From: Mesostigma viride
Lineage: Eukaryota > Streptophyta > Mesostigmatophyceae > Mesostigmatales > Mesostigmataceae
Direction: 5' to 3'
NCBI GenBank assembly: GCA_009746045.1
Contig: RPFO01000078.1
Coordinates: forward strand, 124,001 to 188,000
DNA: 64,000 nucleotides
In this document: positions 24,317 to 36,299 of the stretch, one piece after another
Layout of the letters: every line of letters begins with the position of its first letter
How positions within the stretch are numbered: position 1 is the first letter of the stretch
Translations under genes and position numbers: made by a program
Notes under the pieces: model-generated
Databases searched by the model: none
What the model was told of the DNA's origin: nothing
What the model saw: only the letters and a program-made list of their open reading frames with translations

Positions 24317-27300
24317 TCAAACGTGGTCCTCATCGTCACCACAGGCCTCATCAAAATCGGAAGCAACATGGCTACCAGCTTCACCACTGCCGTAGTCATT
24401 GTCGTCACCACAGGCCTCATCAAAACTGGAATAAAAATGGCTACCAGCTTCACCGCTGCCGGAATCATGGTTTTCTGCATAGTTGACAGCCTTGCGCCTC
24501 CTGCCACTCGTTCGAGTTGTCACCGGCACACCTGTTGCCTCAGGTGCCTTGCCAGGACACTTGCCTTTGGGGCGGGATGTTGTAGCCGGCCTCAAACTTG
24601 CTGCTTCCGCAGGTTTCTTGCCCTTCCCCTTGCCCTTTGCTGGTGGATCTGGCAGATCATACAACGGTATGTCTTTCCAATTCGTGCCAAGGCTGCGAAA
24701 AAGCTCATTGCTGACAGGGCCATCTGCAGATTGTGACAGGTGGCGAGGTAACTTGACATGCAACACAGCCATCTCTGAAGGATACGCAGGATCAACCACA
24801 TACCCAACAGAGCTGATAGCCGTGGGAAAAACAATACTAGCGGAACGGGGTTCATCCCAGCTCTTGACTAAAGTGAGCCTCTCAGCAGGAAAGTGTCGAA
24901 CATTCTGGAAAAACTCCACTCTAAACAAAAGCTGCCTGTCCCAGTGAGCTAGTGGCCTCCGAAGTTTGCAATTCAGTATATGTGTCACAATGCCATACCG
25001 GACAATGCCTCCCTGCCCATGGTAGGCCACACCTGCATTGCGGGTCTTTCTGCACCTCTTGTCCATGTCCTCCGTTCGGAACTTCATTCCATACAGCTGC
25101 ACCATGTCGTGTTCATCTGCACGGTGCTCAATTCCAGCTTCAGCAACTTTGATCAGATCTGGTACAAAGGGCCGTTGGTTTTGGGCGATCCACCTCTTCA
25201 GCCAATCGGCTTGATCCAGAATGCAGTACTGCCTCCTGCACACAAGCATCATCCCAAGCACCGATCGACCAACATTCATGCACATTTTGTGCCAAGGTTA
25301 GACAAAATATTTATACATATATATGCACCACCAGCAAAATAGTTACTCATACCCGGAAGCCAAAAAAAAAAAAGGCCGAAAGCGAGGAAGGTTTAGACTG
25401 AAACAACATTGGAGCAAACAAAGTGTTGCATATACTTCAAGGTAAAAGACACACATTGCCAATTCAGACAAGACACACATTTATAAAGAGGGACTCCATG
25501 TCAAGAAAAGAAGCTCACCAGAAAGCCTCATCATAGCCCTCGTTCTTTTCAGGATAGGTGGCATGCTTTAGCGCGTACTCCATGAGCAACGCACGCACTT
25601 GAGCTCGCTCCTCTCCAGAAAGTTTGTAATTGCGTTCCCGGACAATCTTGCCCAGCTGGACTTCCTTTGAAGGGTCTCTGCTCAGCAAATCCCAGACAAA
25701 ATACTTGTCTTTCACCTGCATGCATGCCGGAATATTAAGTACACATTCAGGCACCATTAACATTTTAAGGCACAATGTTAGTGGCACCTTAACCTTATAA
25801 AACCATACATACAACTCATCTGTGCAAGGCTATGATTCGCTCTTCAAAAAATAGTTTGCATACATGCAATAAACGATTGCAGGGTGTGAACAGGCATGCA
25901 TATGTCATGTACATAATCACTTCGGACAATGTGTGAGAAACTACACGCATTTCAGTTGCCATACAGGACTAGAAAACAAATGGTGGTGTACTTAACTTTC
26001 AGGGATGATGATAACGAATGGACTGATGGAAATGATCGCTGGTAAAGTGTTTGAGACGAAAAAAAAGATCCAATAATAATGCACTTACCTGCGTTTTTTC
26101 GTGTACAAAATAGCTGGCGATGCGGAGCAACTCCTTGTCGAGGAATGACTCCGCCATCGAGTGCTCGACATTGACGTTCGAGAGCCGGGCATTTGTGACT
26201 TCACGCATGGTCCTCTCACCCCATGCCATTGTTCGCGTCTCAGGCAGGCCAAGCAACTCTATCTGCTTAGCCAAGTGAAGGGCTGCATGCATAGACCGAG
26301 GCATCTCAGTTGCTGGTATGACCCTCTCCATGGCGACCACAGCCTTGGTCATAAGCTTGCCAACCTGCTCCAGCTCTGACTGTTTCAAAGCTCTACTTGA
26401 TAAAATGCAATCCCACGCCGCGGACAGCATCAAGAACGCCGCGCGCGCGTGAGGGTGAAGCCTGCCTCGAAGAGCTACAGGCAAACACTTGCACAAATAG
26501 AGGTTCTTGTCGCGTGTCTTCAACCCAGCACCCTTCGCCGTGCAAAGCAGGCCTACAGGAAGCCCACTAAAGTACTCCGGCAGGCTTCCTTCCGACATTG
26601 CCTTGTCAGCTTCTGCTTTTTTCAAGCATGTTGCCAAGAGGAGACGACGTCCACACCAAGTGTTAACAACACGAAAATACTTGTTAGAGGAGTGAAAACC
26701 TGAGCCCAACAAAACACAATATAAAATGGCTAGGAAGTAGCATCGCTTGCAGACAGTAGTAACGCATAACAGTGAGTCTACCATGTAAGGCATATTGCGA
26801 ATGGATACATAGGCAGATGCACTTACCAAGGCACGCTGCCTTCTCAGCCGTCGTGAATTGTCCCATTGGGTGCCGTCCTCGTTTTCTTGTAGTCTTCCCT
26901 TTCCCCTTTGCCTTGGTGGTTGCTTTAGCGGCCTCTTCAACCCACAACTCCGGGTTAAGGCCCTTCTCCTCCAATCTTGCCCGCACGGCACGGGTGTAAG
27001 CCTTCCCTGCATATACATAATGCGGCGATCCGCAAGTACACGAAAACTTCTGGTTACTAACACACATTGTATGCATGTCATTGCAGAAAATGCATGGTAT
27101 GCATGGTATACTGTAACTATGAAGTACGCAACTAAAAAAAGAAACGACGCTAACAAATATCATGGCCCCCATGCTTACCAGAGGTTGAGGTCTCAATCCG
27201 CAGCAGCATATTCGAGCACAGATGAAACTCATCAATGGCGTGCCGTATCAGCAGCTCCGCCCAGTATGGCAGGCGGAAAAAGGGCTCCGGTTCACGTTTC

Positions 27301-28796
27301 AATGTTCCGCAGTAATCAAAATATTCTTTAAAACTCATGGGGGCAGGTGGCGGCCCCGCACTGGCTGGACGGCAAGGGTCCGTTGCATCCAGCATGCGCT
27401 CACTGCCCAAAAAGGCAATTTTGCCTGATGAAATAACCTCCCCCTCCCAGTTTGGGCCGCACACCATACACCCAACCTTTCCTGTGTCGGGTATGTTTAA
27501 ACACTTTGCATACGCCGGATAGTCATGGATGATAAGAGATAGAATGGCGTGCACCTTGACAGGCTTATACACACCATCATCCTCATCCAGGATATCACAA
27601 GCATAGATACCATCCCATAGCGCAAGAAACTCCTCCACTATCAGATCAAGAAACGCATGCATATTCTTTGGCGCCTGCCGATGGGAGGCTCCAACAAGTA
27701 GGATCATCGGCGAAAAATACTGGCTGATGAACGCCCACTCAGGCAGATTGTAACAACACAAAAAAGCCGGCCAAGAACTGTGCGTGTCCATGAAAGAGCG
27801 TGGACATACGCCGTCAAAACACAGTGCCCAGATTGTATTGCGGGGGTTCTCTCTGAAATGGGGATATTTCTCCTTGATGTACTGTACTGCCTTGCAGTCT
27901 GCACACATGCAAACATAAACGGAACGCAAGGCAAGACATGGCATCCACAATCAGGTCGAGCACAAGCATAATTTTCTCACCAACAGCGGCATTCCAGTGA
28001 GAGGAGAGGGGAAAAGCGAGAGGCGAACAGGGAGGCCGGAGAAAGAACTCCGTGCAGAATTTCAGGGAAATAGCCTTCATGCATACCTATATATCGAACA
28101 AAAACTAGAATTCGAAAAGGGGAAGGCATGTACATGGCAAATCAGTTACTCACCCTTGATGCCGTGGACCACCCGATCCGGTCCATCCGGCTGTTTATTT
28201 TCGGTATTGTTCGCATAACGAAGTGCCTCGGACATTGCGCGGATCCGCAGCCAGCCCCGGATCCGGTCTCGCAAAGGAAAAAAACGGACTTGACGATGGG
28301 GCTTTGAAGTCTTGACAGTTTCCCCATTTTCGTCTGGATAAGTTTCATATCTGTATTCGTTACATTTTGGGCACCATAAGGTGGTCTTGTCTTTGTATAT
28401 ATAACTCTCGCATTTGCACACGTCAAATACTTTGTACGTTAGGCCCAGCGCCTTAAGAATCTCCTTTGCTTTATCCACTGACCCAGGAAGCTTGTGGCCC
28501 TTCGGGAGACCATCCCCAATAATCTTGAATACCTCATTTGCAGCGGCCTTAGAGCAGCCGTTGAAGCCTAGTGTTGACAGCAATTTAATGGTAAATAATA
28601 CTGCGCTCTCCTCACTTCCCTCACACAACGGGGTTTCAATCCCTAAATCTCTCACCGCCTGATCAAATCTTCTCGCAAACTGTACTGCTTCGGCCTTTTT
28701 TGCTTTATCGTCACCATTCCTGTGTACATCCTCAGAGGATTCCTCGCACATGAAGTCATCTAACGACAGATCAGCCATTTTCAAGTTCCACCCCAA
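24317..28796 (-). CDS. CACTA transposase, TNP2 family (6 exons)
   Basis: A phase-consistent model joins 28,796-28,154, 27,898-27,179, 27,006-26,827, 26,699-26,089, 25,715-25,519 and 25,235-24,317. All introns are GT-AG; total 3,270 bases, 1,089 residues. TNP2-type transposases cut the element at its CACTA ends. Exon 1 has an N-terminal region with a CxxC zinc pair (CKC, CPKC) and RQVRFFPLRDRI; exon 2 has the Transposase_21 core (FLALWDGI..., HDYPAY, GKVGCMVC); exon 4 carries a conserved helical region (MPRSMHAALHLAKQIELLG). The C-terminus is basic (GKGKGKKP) with a duplicated SGEAGSH...FDEACGDD unit. All six exons are open, so the gene may be functional. Start at 28,796 or 28,778. Confidence 0.88.
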
Positions 28797-29579
28797 CGTG
28801 GGGCCTCATCCGACGGGGTACCCGCATACCAACGCTGGTATGCGGGCCACCCCTGTTTACGCCATAGCCGGAAGATGTCGGTGGTCACCGCCCATTTCTT
28901 TCTGCCTACTACTTCACGGCCTGCATATCAACGCTGGTCAACCCCCTTTCAAGGCACGAATACCCGGCAGTTGTGCTCACTGCCCACTTTAGACTGCCCA
29001 CTTCAGGGCCCGCACAGCAATGCTGGTATGCGGCGGGTCCCCATGCTCCACCATAGATGGCGGCTGTGCTCACTTTGCTCGAGCACTAACGAAATAAATC
29101 AGTCGCAAAACGAGTTTCAAGCGAACACTTGGAAATTTGCGGGCCTGCCGGAAAATGTGCCTTGCTGACGAAACAAATCACATGTCAGGATACACGCGCC
29201 CAGCCAAAACTATCGCGCCATCCGATTTTTCCGGGTACATCCGATGTTAACGTACAAACAAAAGAATCCAGGGTGGCATCTGGTGCACAAATCACTTGAC
29301 AGGAGGCACGCACTCTGCTATTGCCGTCTTCCAGATCCGATTTTCTGCAGAAAGTGGAATCCAGGGTTCAACTGGTTAACTTGGCTCAGCTTTATTGCTA
29401 ACCAGGGTTCCAATATGACAAGTATTTAATCCTAGATTAAATTTTCTGACGGATTGAATTTGCCGGTTGAGTACACCTAAACTTGGTGGTCGACAGGCCA
29501 CGTGGCAAGATGTGACGTCTGACAAACGCTTGGCTTCCTCGTAACAAGATTCCTGCCACGCAATGACGTAAACCACGGT
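28797..29579. promoter_or_regulatory. divergent promoter region of the CACTA element with palindromic repeats
   Basis: Between the two divergent genes a motif with arms GCATACCA and TGGTATGC around ACGC is found at 28,831-28,849. Degenerate copies appear at about 28,921-28,940 and 29,011-29,030 (GCAATGCTGGTATGCGG). Spacing is about 90 bases. Inferred to be operator-like or transposase-binding sites shared by both genes. Confidence 0.5.
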
Positions 29580-30311
29580 ATGCGGCGCGGCGCGGAAGTC
29601 CGCACAAGGAATCAAGGACATGACTTTGACGTCAGTGTGCCCTCGAAATTTAAAATTTGCGCCAAATGCCGCGGGGCGTTGCGCAGCAACGGCGTTGCGT
29701 GCCCACTACATGTGTGGGACACTTACGCAAAGTTTCCCCGAACACACCATGAACGTAAGAAGCTGCCGCTCGGAAATCGGATGGTTCGAGGGGCTTCATC
29801 TGGCCGCGTCGTGGCTTCTGCGGACCTCTGGGCGAGGTTCAAAGCGGCTGAGCGTGACGAGGCGGTCCCCCTACGTGGGGTGACCGAAGACGAATATAGA
29901 AAGTTCATTAATAAAACCGTACACGATCTGTCTAAAAATTGGCTGGACGAGAACCACCCAGCAAAAGAGCAGGACAGAAAGCTGTTCAATGAAGTTGTAG
30001 ATCGGGCCTTCACTATCTGCCCGTTTGCAAAACATCTGGTGTTGACAAAGAATAGTGGGAAACCCGAGGAGCCACAAGATGTCATTAAGAAAGCACTGGC
30101 GAGGCATCTCACGGTGACCTCTTACAACTACAGGCAAAGGCTTGAGGCCCGTGCTGCAGCACAGGACAAAGAGGACTCAGGTAGTGACGAGCCTCAAGAG
30201 GACTCAGATGAGGACTCAGATGAGGAGTCCGATGGGGAAAGTGATGAAGACCTGAAGCCTTCCGCTTCCACAAAGAGCGGCGGGCGCCCCTCAGCTGCAT
30301 TACCAACGTGA
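29580..30311 (+). CDS. CACTA-borne protein of unknown function, acidic C-terminus
   Basis: Open frame of 243 residues within the CACTA element, divergent from the transposase. It has a Cys pair (CAKC), a further Cys and His (CPLHVW), a central region with VTEDEYRKFINKTVHDL, and a strongly acidic tail (repeats of EDSDE). This general layout, small zinc-type region then acidic tail, fits a TNPA-like accessory DNA-binding protein, but no family is recognised. It could also be the first exon of a longer gene reaching the plus-strand ORF at 32.5 kb; I could not find a phase-consistent donor. Confidence 0.55.
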   Translation: MRRGAEVRTRNQGHDFDVSVPSKFKICAKCRGALRSNGVACPLHVWDTYAKFPRTHHERKKLPLGNRMVRGASSGRVVASADLWARFKAAERDEAVPLRGVTEDEYRKFINKTVHDLSKNWLDENHPAKEQDRKLFNEVVDRAFTICPFAKHLVLTKNSGKPEEPQDVIKKALARHLTVTSYNYRQRLEARAAAQDKEDSGSDEPQEDSDEDSDEESDGESDEDLKPSASTKSGGRPSAALPT

Positions 30312-30339
30312 AGAACCCGAAGGTCAATTGCTTGCTTGT

Positions 30340-31640
30340 TGAATTTAATTAGTGCCTTGCTTCCTTTGTTAGACCCTTGCTTGACCTTTGTTAGTCCCTT
30401 GCTTCCTTAGTTAGCCACTCCTTCTTGCATGCTTGCAATTGCTTGCTTGCTGAATTTAATTAGTCATGCCTTGCTTCCTTTGTTAGACCCTTGCTTGACC
30501 TTTGTTAGTCCCTTGCTTTCTTCGTTGGCCACTCTTCCTTGCATGCTTGCAATTGCTTGCTTGCTGAATTTAATTAGTGCCTTGCTTCCTTTGTTAGACC
30601 CTTGCTTGACCTTTGTTAGTCCCTTGCTTTCTTTGTTAGCCACTCTTCCTTCAATGCTTGCAATTGCTTGCTTGCTGAATTTAATTAGTGCCTTGCTTCC
30701 TTTGTTAGACCCTTAACTTGACCTTTGTCAGTCCCTTGCTTCCTTTGTTACCCACTCTTCCTTCAATGCTTGCAATTGCTTGCTTGCTGAATTTTTTTAG
30801 TCCCTTGCTTCCTTTGTTAGCCACTCTCTTCCTTGAATGCTTGCAATTACTTGCTTGCTGAATTTAATTCAGTCCCTTGCTTCCTTTGTTAGACCCTTGC
30901 TTGACCTTTGTTAGTCCCTTGCTTTCTTTGTTAGCCACTCTTCCTTCAATGCTTGCAATTGCTTGCTTGCTGAATTTAATTAGTGCCTTGCTTCCTTTGT
31001 TAGACCCTTGCTTGACCTTTGTTAGTCCCTTGCTTCCTTTGTTAGGCCCTTGCTTGACCTTTGTCAGTCCCTTGCTTCCTTTGTTACCCACTCTTCCTTC
31101 AATGCTTGCAATTGCTTGCTTGCTGAATTTAATTAGTGCCTTGCTTCCTTTGTTAGCCACTCTCTTCCTTGAATGCTTGCAATTACTTGCTTGCTGAATT
31201 TAATTCAGTCCCTTGCTTCCTTTGTTAGGCACTTGCTTCCTTTGTTAGCCACTGTCTTCCTTGCGCGCATGTACGCTTGCTTGCTGAATCTAATTGGTCC
31301 CTTGCTTCCTTTGTTAATTAGGCCCTTGCTTCCTTTGTTGGCCACTCACTTCCTTGCGCGCATGTACCCTTGCTGAATTTAATTAGTCCCTTGCTTCCTT
31401 TGTTAGGCCCTTGCTTTACCTTTGTTAGGACCTTGATTCCTTTGTTAGCCACTCTCTTCCTTGCACGCATGTACGCTTGCTTGCTGAATTTTATTAATTA
31501 GTCCCTAGCTTACTTGGTTATGCCCATGCTTCCTTTGTAAGCCACTCTTCCTTGCACGCTTGCAGTTGCTGAATATAATTAGTCCCTTGCTTCCTTTGAT
31601 ACGACCTTGCCTACTTGGTTAGGCCATTGCTTCCCTGCAT
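30340..31640 (+). repeat. ~110-bp minisatellite, about 11 degenerate copies
   Basis: Tandem units contain CTTGCTTCCTTTGTTAG and TTGCTTGCTGAATTTAATTAG, with lengths from about 90 to 120 bp, decaying toward the right end. It lies inside the CACTA element between its two plus-strand coding parts and may be intronic. Confidence 0.9.
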
Positions 31641-32531
31641 GCTAGAGAACTTCATGAATTGAAATAGACCCCTGTTAAGTGAGACAACTAACTTGTTGAT
31701 TCGTCCTTGCTGCCTCGCGTGGTTGCTTGCTGCATTCCATTTGTCCCTTGCTTCCTTGGTTAGTCCGGCCTTAAGATAATTATCGGCATTGTGCTCTTGT
31801 TGTCCATTTAAGGCCCGTGCTCCTCTTTCCGGCATGCGGTTAGTTTTAACGCCGACATCTGTGTGGTATCGTTCCTTGACTGCCCTATCAGTGTCGTTCT
31901 TCTACAGCTTCCGACCTGCATTTGTTTTGGTGCCAAAAGCTTATTCAGTCGGGTACATTTTTTCCTTGATTGCCTTTATCTCTGTCGTTTCCCTCTAGTT
32001 TCCCGCCTGCATTTAGTTTTAACGCCGACATCTATGTGGTGTCATTCCTGAAGTGCCTTTAGCTGTGTTGTTTTCCTCTAGCATGGCTGGCCACCCACTC
32101 AGGTTTGTCCCTTAATTATCCCTCCATCCCACCTCGTTTGGCCATCATGCTTGGCCACCCACTCATGTTTGTCCCTTAATTATCCCTCCATCCCACCTCA
32201 TTCAGCCATCATGGCTGGCCTATGTATATGGATGTCATAGAATAATAAATGTTGAGGATTCATGTTCCCTTCTCGCAATCATGGCTGGCCTATGTACATG
32301 GATGTCAAAGAAAAATATATGTTGAGGATTCAGGCTCTATTAATGTCATCATGGCTGGCCTACGTACATGGATGTCAAAGAATAATAAATGTTGAGGATT
32401 CAGGCTCCCTTGCGGTCATCGTGGCTGGCCTACCTGCCTTTGTTTTGATGCCGAACGCTGATTTGGGTACTGTTCCTTGATTGTCTTTTTTTGTGTTGTT
32501 TTGTGATATCACATATTATACACCTTGACAG
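31641..32531. other. degenerate repeats upstream of the next CACTA exon
   Basis: Contains repeats with CATGGCTGGCC and GGATGTCA(A/T)AGAA..AATA (units of about 65 bp, 32,215-32,430) and a second pair with GTTTTAACGCCGACATCT. It ends in a good splice acceptor, CACCTTGACAG, at 32,521-32,531. Confidence 0.6.
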
Positions 32532-35172
32532 GTTGCACCCATGAAGCCCGCAGTGCCAAATCCCCAGAAGATGACGGTGCAAGAGAAGATTGAAGAGCTG
32601 GAGGCGCAGCTGGCTGAGCTGAAAGGCAGCACGAAGGAAATCAAAAAGGAAGCACGCCCCAAGGTGGCGCCACCTCCACTGCCCATTCGTGTAGCCGAGC
32701 CGCCGGTGTTCGAGCCGAAGTTGCCTGCAAGCACTGTTCTAAAGGCGTCGCTTGCAACCATGCCGGTGGCCGCTGCGCAAACTCCTTCCCCACAGCTGGT
32801 GCCTCAGTCCGAGAAGGCAGCCTTCGTGCAGCCGCCTGCGGTGCCGGTCATCCCTGCGCAACCCCATTCGCCTAAGCTGCCGGTGGGCCCGCGCGAGCAG
32901 GCAGCCCCGAGGCAGCCACCTGCGGTGCCAGCAAAGGCCAAGTCTCGTAAGGGCTCTGCACCTCCGCCGCTCGAGCGTGGCCTCCGCTACTTCCTGGATG
33001 AAGTGAGACCAGGCGCGGTTATCTTGCCCAAGCCCGCGGACCTCATAAACGACGTTCCGGTGGGTGCGGTCATCGCCCAAAAGTTCAAATACACCCCCTT
33101 GGCAAGGAATGGACAGGTTGAGTTTGGCTGGGAGCTGGCCGAGGTGGTTGTACTAGACAAGGAGGAGAAATACCCCTGGGAGGCTTGCTTTGTCGAGAGG
33201 AACGGCGTGCGATCCAAGGGTCTCGGATTTGATTTCCGCGAGCTGCATTATGGGGAGGAGGGGTCGAGTGTATACTCATGGGTGCTGGTTCAGGGTATCA
33301 CACCGGCCGACCTTGACAGGCGGAGCAAGGAGTTGCGCGCCGCGACCGAGGCGGAAAAGGCCAAGGCGGGGAAGGAGAAGGCGGCAACCAACGGGAAGGC
33401 GACCACCAAGGGGAAGGCGACTACCAAGGGGAAGGCGACCACCAAGGGGAAGGCGGCTGAAGATGAGGCAGCCGAGGATGAGGCGGCCGAGGATGAGGCG
33501 GCCGAGGATGAGGCGGCCGAGGATGAGGCAGCCAAGGGAAAGGCGGCCAAGGGGAAGGTAGCCGATGAGGAGGCGGCCGAGAAGGAGGCGGTCCAAATGG
33601 GAAGCGTAGCGAAGGCTGGTTCACGACGAGAGAAACGCAGCGCTGCCGATCCAAGAGTGCAGCCGCGCACGAAGCTCGCAAAGCTGCCTGCAGCAGCACC
33701 GACCACCGCCGGCAGCGCCGACAATCCTGCCCCCGACAGTACTCCCTTCAACAACCGCCACAGCATCGGTGCCATCATCCATGTTGCCTGCGCAAGGAGC
33801 AGATGAAGACATGGCCTCGGTAGAGGCGGCGCTGGCCGCGCTCCTTGCCAAGAAGGAGGCAATGATTGCAGCCAGGAAGGCGGCCGATGTCTCCAATGCA
33901 ACCCCTGAAGTAAGTCTCAGGAGTGGGTGGGGTTGTAAACCTGGACATGGTTTATGAGTGGTGTGATTTGGGGGGTTGCAAAGAGGGGTAGTTCATGAGT
34001 GGGCAGAGCGGGGGCTGTGGGAAATAGGGGTTATTTATGAGTGGAGGGGCTGTAAGCTGGGTTGTTTTTTAGTGGGCTGAGCAGGGGCTGTTGGGGGGTT
34101 GTCAACCAGGTTATTTATGAGTGGGCTGGGCGGGGGCTGTTAGAAACTGGGATTATTTATGAGTGGGCAGTGTGTGAAACTGTTTTGTTTTTTTTTTTAA
34201 ACAACTGATTGAGGGGGTTGTAAACACTTGGGATTATTTATGAGGGGGGGGGGGACTGTAAACTCAGTGGCATTTGAGGTGGCTGAGTGGCGCACTCGTT
34301 TTTCATAGCCCCCGGGGGCTGTGGAGAACAGGGGTTAATATGAGGGGGAAGGTTGTAAACTGCATGAGTGGGCTGAGTGGGGGGCTGTAGGAACCAGGGC
34401 CGGGTTATTTATGAGAGGGGGGGTCAAACTGGGGTTGTTTATGTCAGAGTGGGCTGAGTGGGGCTGTGTGAAACGGGGATAATGTATGGGTGGGGGGGTT
34501 GTATTTAACTGGATTGCTTATGAGTGGGCTGAGCAGGGGCTGTCAGAAACTGGATTATTTATGAGTAGGCAGTGTGTGAAAAGTGGGATTTTTTTTGTTT
34601 TTGATGACTGATTGAGGGGGTTGTAAACCATTTGGATTATTATGAGGGGGGTGGGTGGAAACTGGGTGGTTTATGAGTGGGGCTGAGTGGTGACTGTGGG
34701 AAACTGGGGTTATTCATGAGAGGGGGTGTCTAAACTGGGGTGGTTTATGTCAGAGTGGGCTGAGTGGGGGCTGTGGGAAACTGGGATAGTGTATGCGTGG
34801 GGGAGGTCTAAACTGGGTTGTTCATTAGTGGGCTGAGCGGGGGCTGTCAGAAACTGGGATTATTTATGAGCGGGAAGTGTGTGAAACTGGGATTTTTTTA
34901 TTTTTTTTTAATGACTGATTGCAATTTTACAACCCCCTCAAGAGGGGGTTGTCAACACTGGGATTGTGAGTTTGTGGGCGGGGGCCGGAGGCCGCCTTGC
35001 TGTTCTTGAAACCCATTCAAGGGTGTTCTAGGCAAGACGTTGATTTTGATGTGCAACATTTCTATTGATCGAGGCTGTGAAAGGCTATGACACATCTTGA
35101 GTGTTTGAACTTGCCTTTTTTTTCTGCTCACAGGGAGACAAGGTGCCGGCCTCCCAGTCGTCGTCCATTTAA
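32532..35172 (+). CDS. CACTA-borne coiled-coil / Lys-Ala-Glu repeat protein, at least 2 exons
   Basis: After an acceptor at 32,531 the frame has ATG at 32,541, a coiled coil (KIEELEAQLAELKG), a Pro-rich linker, and a compact middle domain around residues 150-250 (VPVGAVIAQKFKYTPL ... LGFDFRELHYGEE) rich in Trp, Tyr and beta-type patterns. Then come Lys/Ala repeats (KGKATT x3) and AAEDE x5. The frame changes near 33,690, by indel or small intron, to one ending with coiled-coil EAALAALLAKKEAM and donor GTAAGT at 33,910. The acceptor CTGCTCACAG near 35,133 adds about 12 residues and a stop. A chromatin-binding accessory role is only a guess. Confidence 0.6.
33910..35133 (+). repeat. intron filled with a G-rich minisatellite
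   Basis: Degenerate tandem units contain GGGTTATTTATGAGTGGGCTGAG and GGGGGCTGT.AGAAACTGG. Some 16-18 copies lie between a GTAAGT donor and a TTTTTTTCTGCTCACAG acceptor. The strand is strongly G/T-skewed. Confidence 0.8.
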
Positions 35173-35432
35173 CATCGTCATCTAGTAGGCGCCACGGCTG
35201 CGCAGGTTTGTTTTTGTTTTCTTGATCTATATCGAGCGCTTTCTTGTTCATGCATTGGTTACTAGGGACTAGGGTGCAGTGCTAGATGAGACAATTGACA
35301 CCAACCACCCGTTCATGTTTCTTGCGCATGTGCGTTTTTTAATGCATTCCAGGAACATTATGAGATTTCTGTCATGCAACGCCAAGCGCCAAGCCGGCGT
35401 TTGCAAATTGTCACTGATCGATAATCACTGTT

Positions 35433-35632
35433 GAAGAATGAAGAATGAAGAATGAAGAATGAAGAATGAAGAATGAAGAATGAAGAATGAAGAATGAAGA
35501 ATGAAGAATGAAGAATGAAGAATGAAGAATGAAGAATGAAGAATGAAGAATGAAGAATGAAGAATGAAGAATGAAGAATGAAGAATGAAGAATGAAGAAT
35601 GAAGAATGAAGAATGAAGAATGAAGAATGAAG
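35433..35632 (+). repeat. (GAAGAAT)n heptamer array, ~28 copies
   Basis: Perfect seven-base tandem repeat with almost no variants, which implies a young expansion. The open Ser-Phe-Ile-Leu-His frames on the other strand are by-products. Confidence 0.97.
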
Positions 35633-35699
35633 ATCTGTTGCATTTATCTTTATATTTGTAATAAAGAAATCGCGAGTTTTGCTTTTCATCCGTTTTGCT

Positions 35700-36299
35700 T
35701 TGGAATGTGATCTGATATATCTGTGTGATATATCACGATATATCTGTGTGATATGTCATGATCGCCCGTGGTTTTATGTCACTGTTTTCTGCCCAGATTT
35801 ATCAGTGATAATGTCACGAATTTGTCACCCTTTTTTTCGTGATATATCAGTGATAATGTCACGGATTTGTCACCCTTTTTTTCGTGATATATCAGTGATA
35901 ATGTCACGGATTTGTCGCCCTTTTTTCGTGACATATCAGTGATAATGTCACGAATTTGTCACCCTTTTTTTCGTGATATATCAGTGATAATGTCACCGTC
36001 GGATTTGTCACCCTTTTTTCGTGATAATGTCACGGATTATCAGTGATAATGTCACGGATTTTGTCAGTGCGTTTTGTCAAGTCGTGACATTGATATTTTG
36101 TGATAATTTCCTTGTTTTTGTCACAAAGATAATCACAGAATATGCTGGTTTTATCACAAGATTTGTCACAAAATGTCACAGAATATCACAGTTTTGTCAC
36201 AAAAAATCACAAAGTGTCACATTTTGTCACATCCACATCACAAAATGTCACGTGATATGTCACAAAATATCACAAAATGTCACACCCCCCTTCCTAGTG
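35700..36299. repeat. right CACTA subterminal repeats and TIR
   Basis: Five to six tandem units of about 45-60 bp with TATCAGTGATAATGTCACGGA and TTTGTCACCC, then dense ATCACAAAATGTCAC words, then the terminus ending CCTAGTG at 36,299. They mirror the left block in word content but not in unit structure. Confidence 0.85.

Larger units (their letters stand above)
23843..36299 (-). mobile_element. CACTA (EnSpm-type) DNA transposon, 12.46 kb
   Basis: The left end reads CACTAGGAAGGGG followed by TGTGACATTTTGTGATA. The right end is the reverse complement of CACTAGGAAGGGG followed by GGTGTGACATTTTG. The ends therefore form a CACTA terminal inverted repeat of about 30 bp. Inside are a TNP2-type transposase gene (minus), a divergent gene or genes (plus), several minisatellites and dense subterminal GTGATA/GTGACA words. 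The flanks (CTC left, ATG right) show no 3-bp duplication, which is unusual for an intact insertion. The surrounding reading frame nevertheless joins in frame across the element. Confidence 0.9.

Noticed and set aside
35411-35689. Ser-Phe-Ile-Leu-His repeat protein
   Set aside because: Translation of the GAAGAAT heptamer array.
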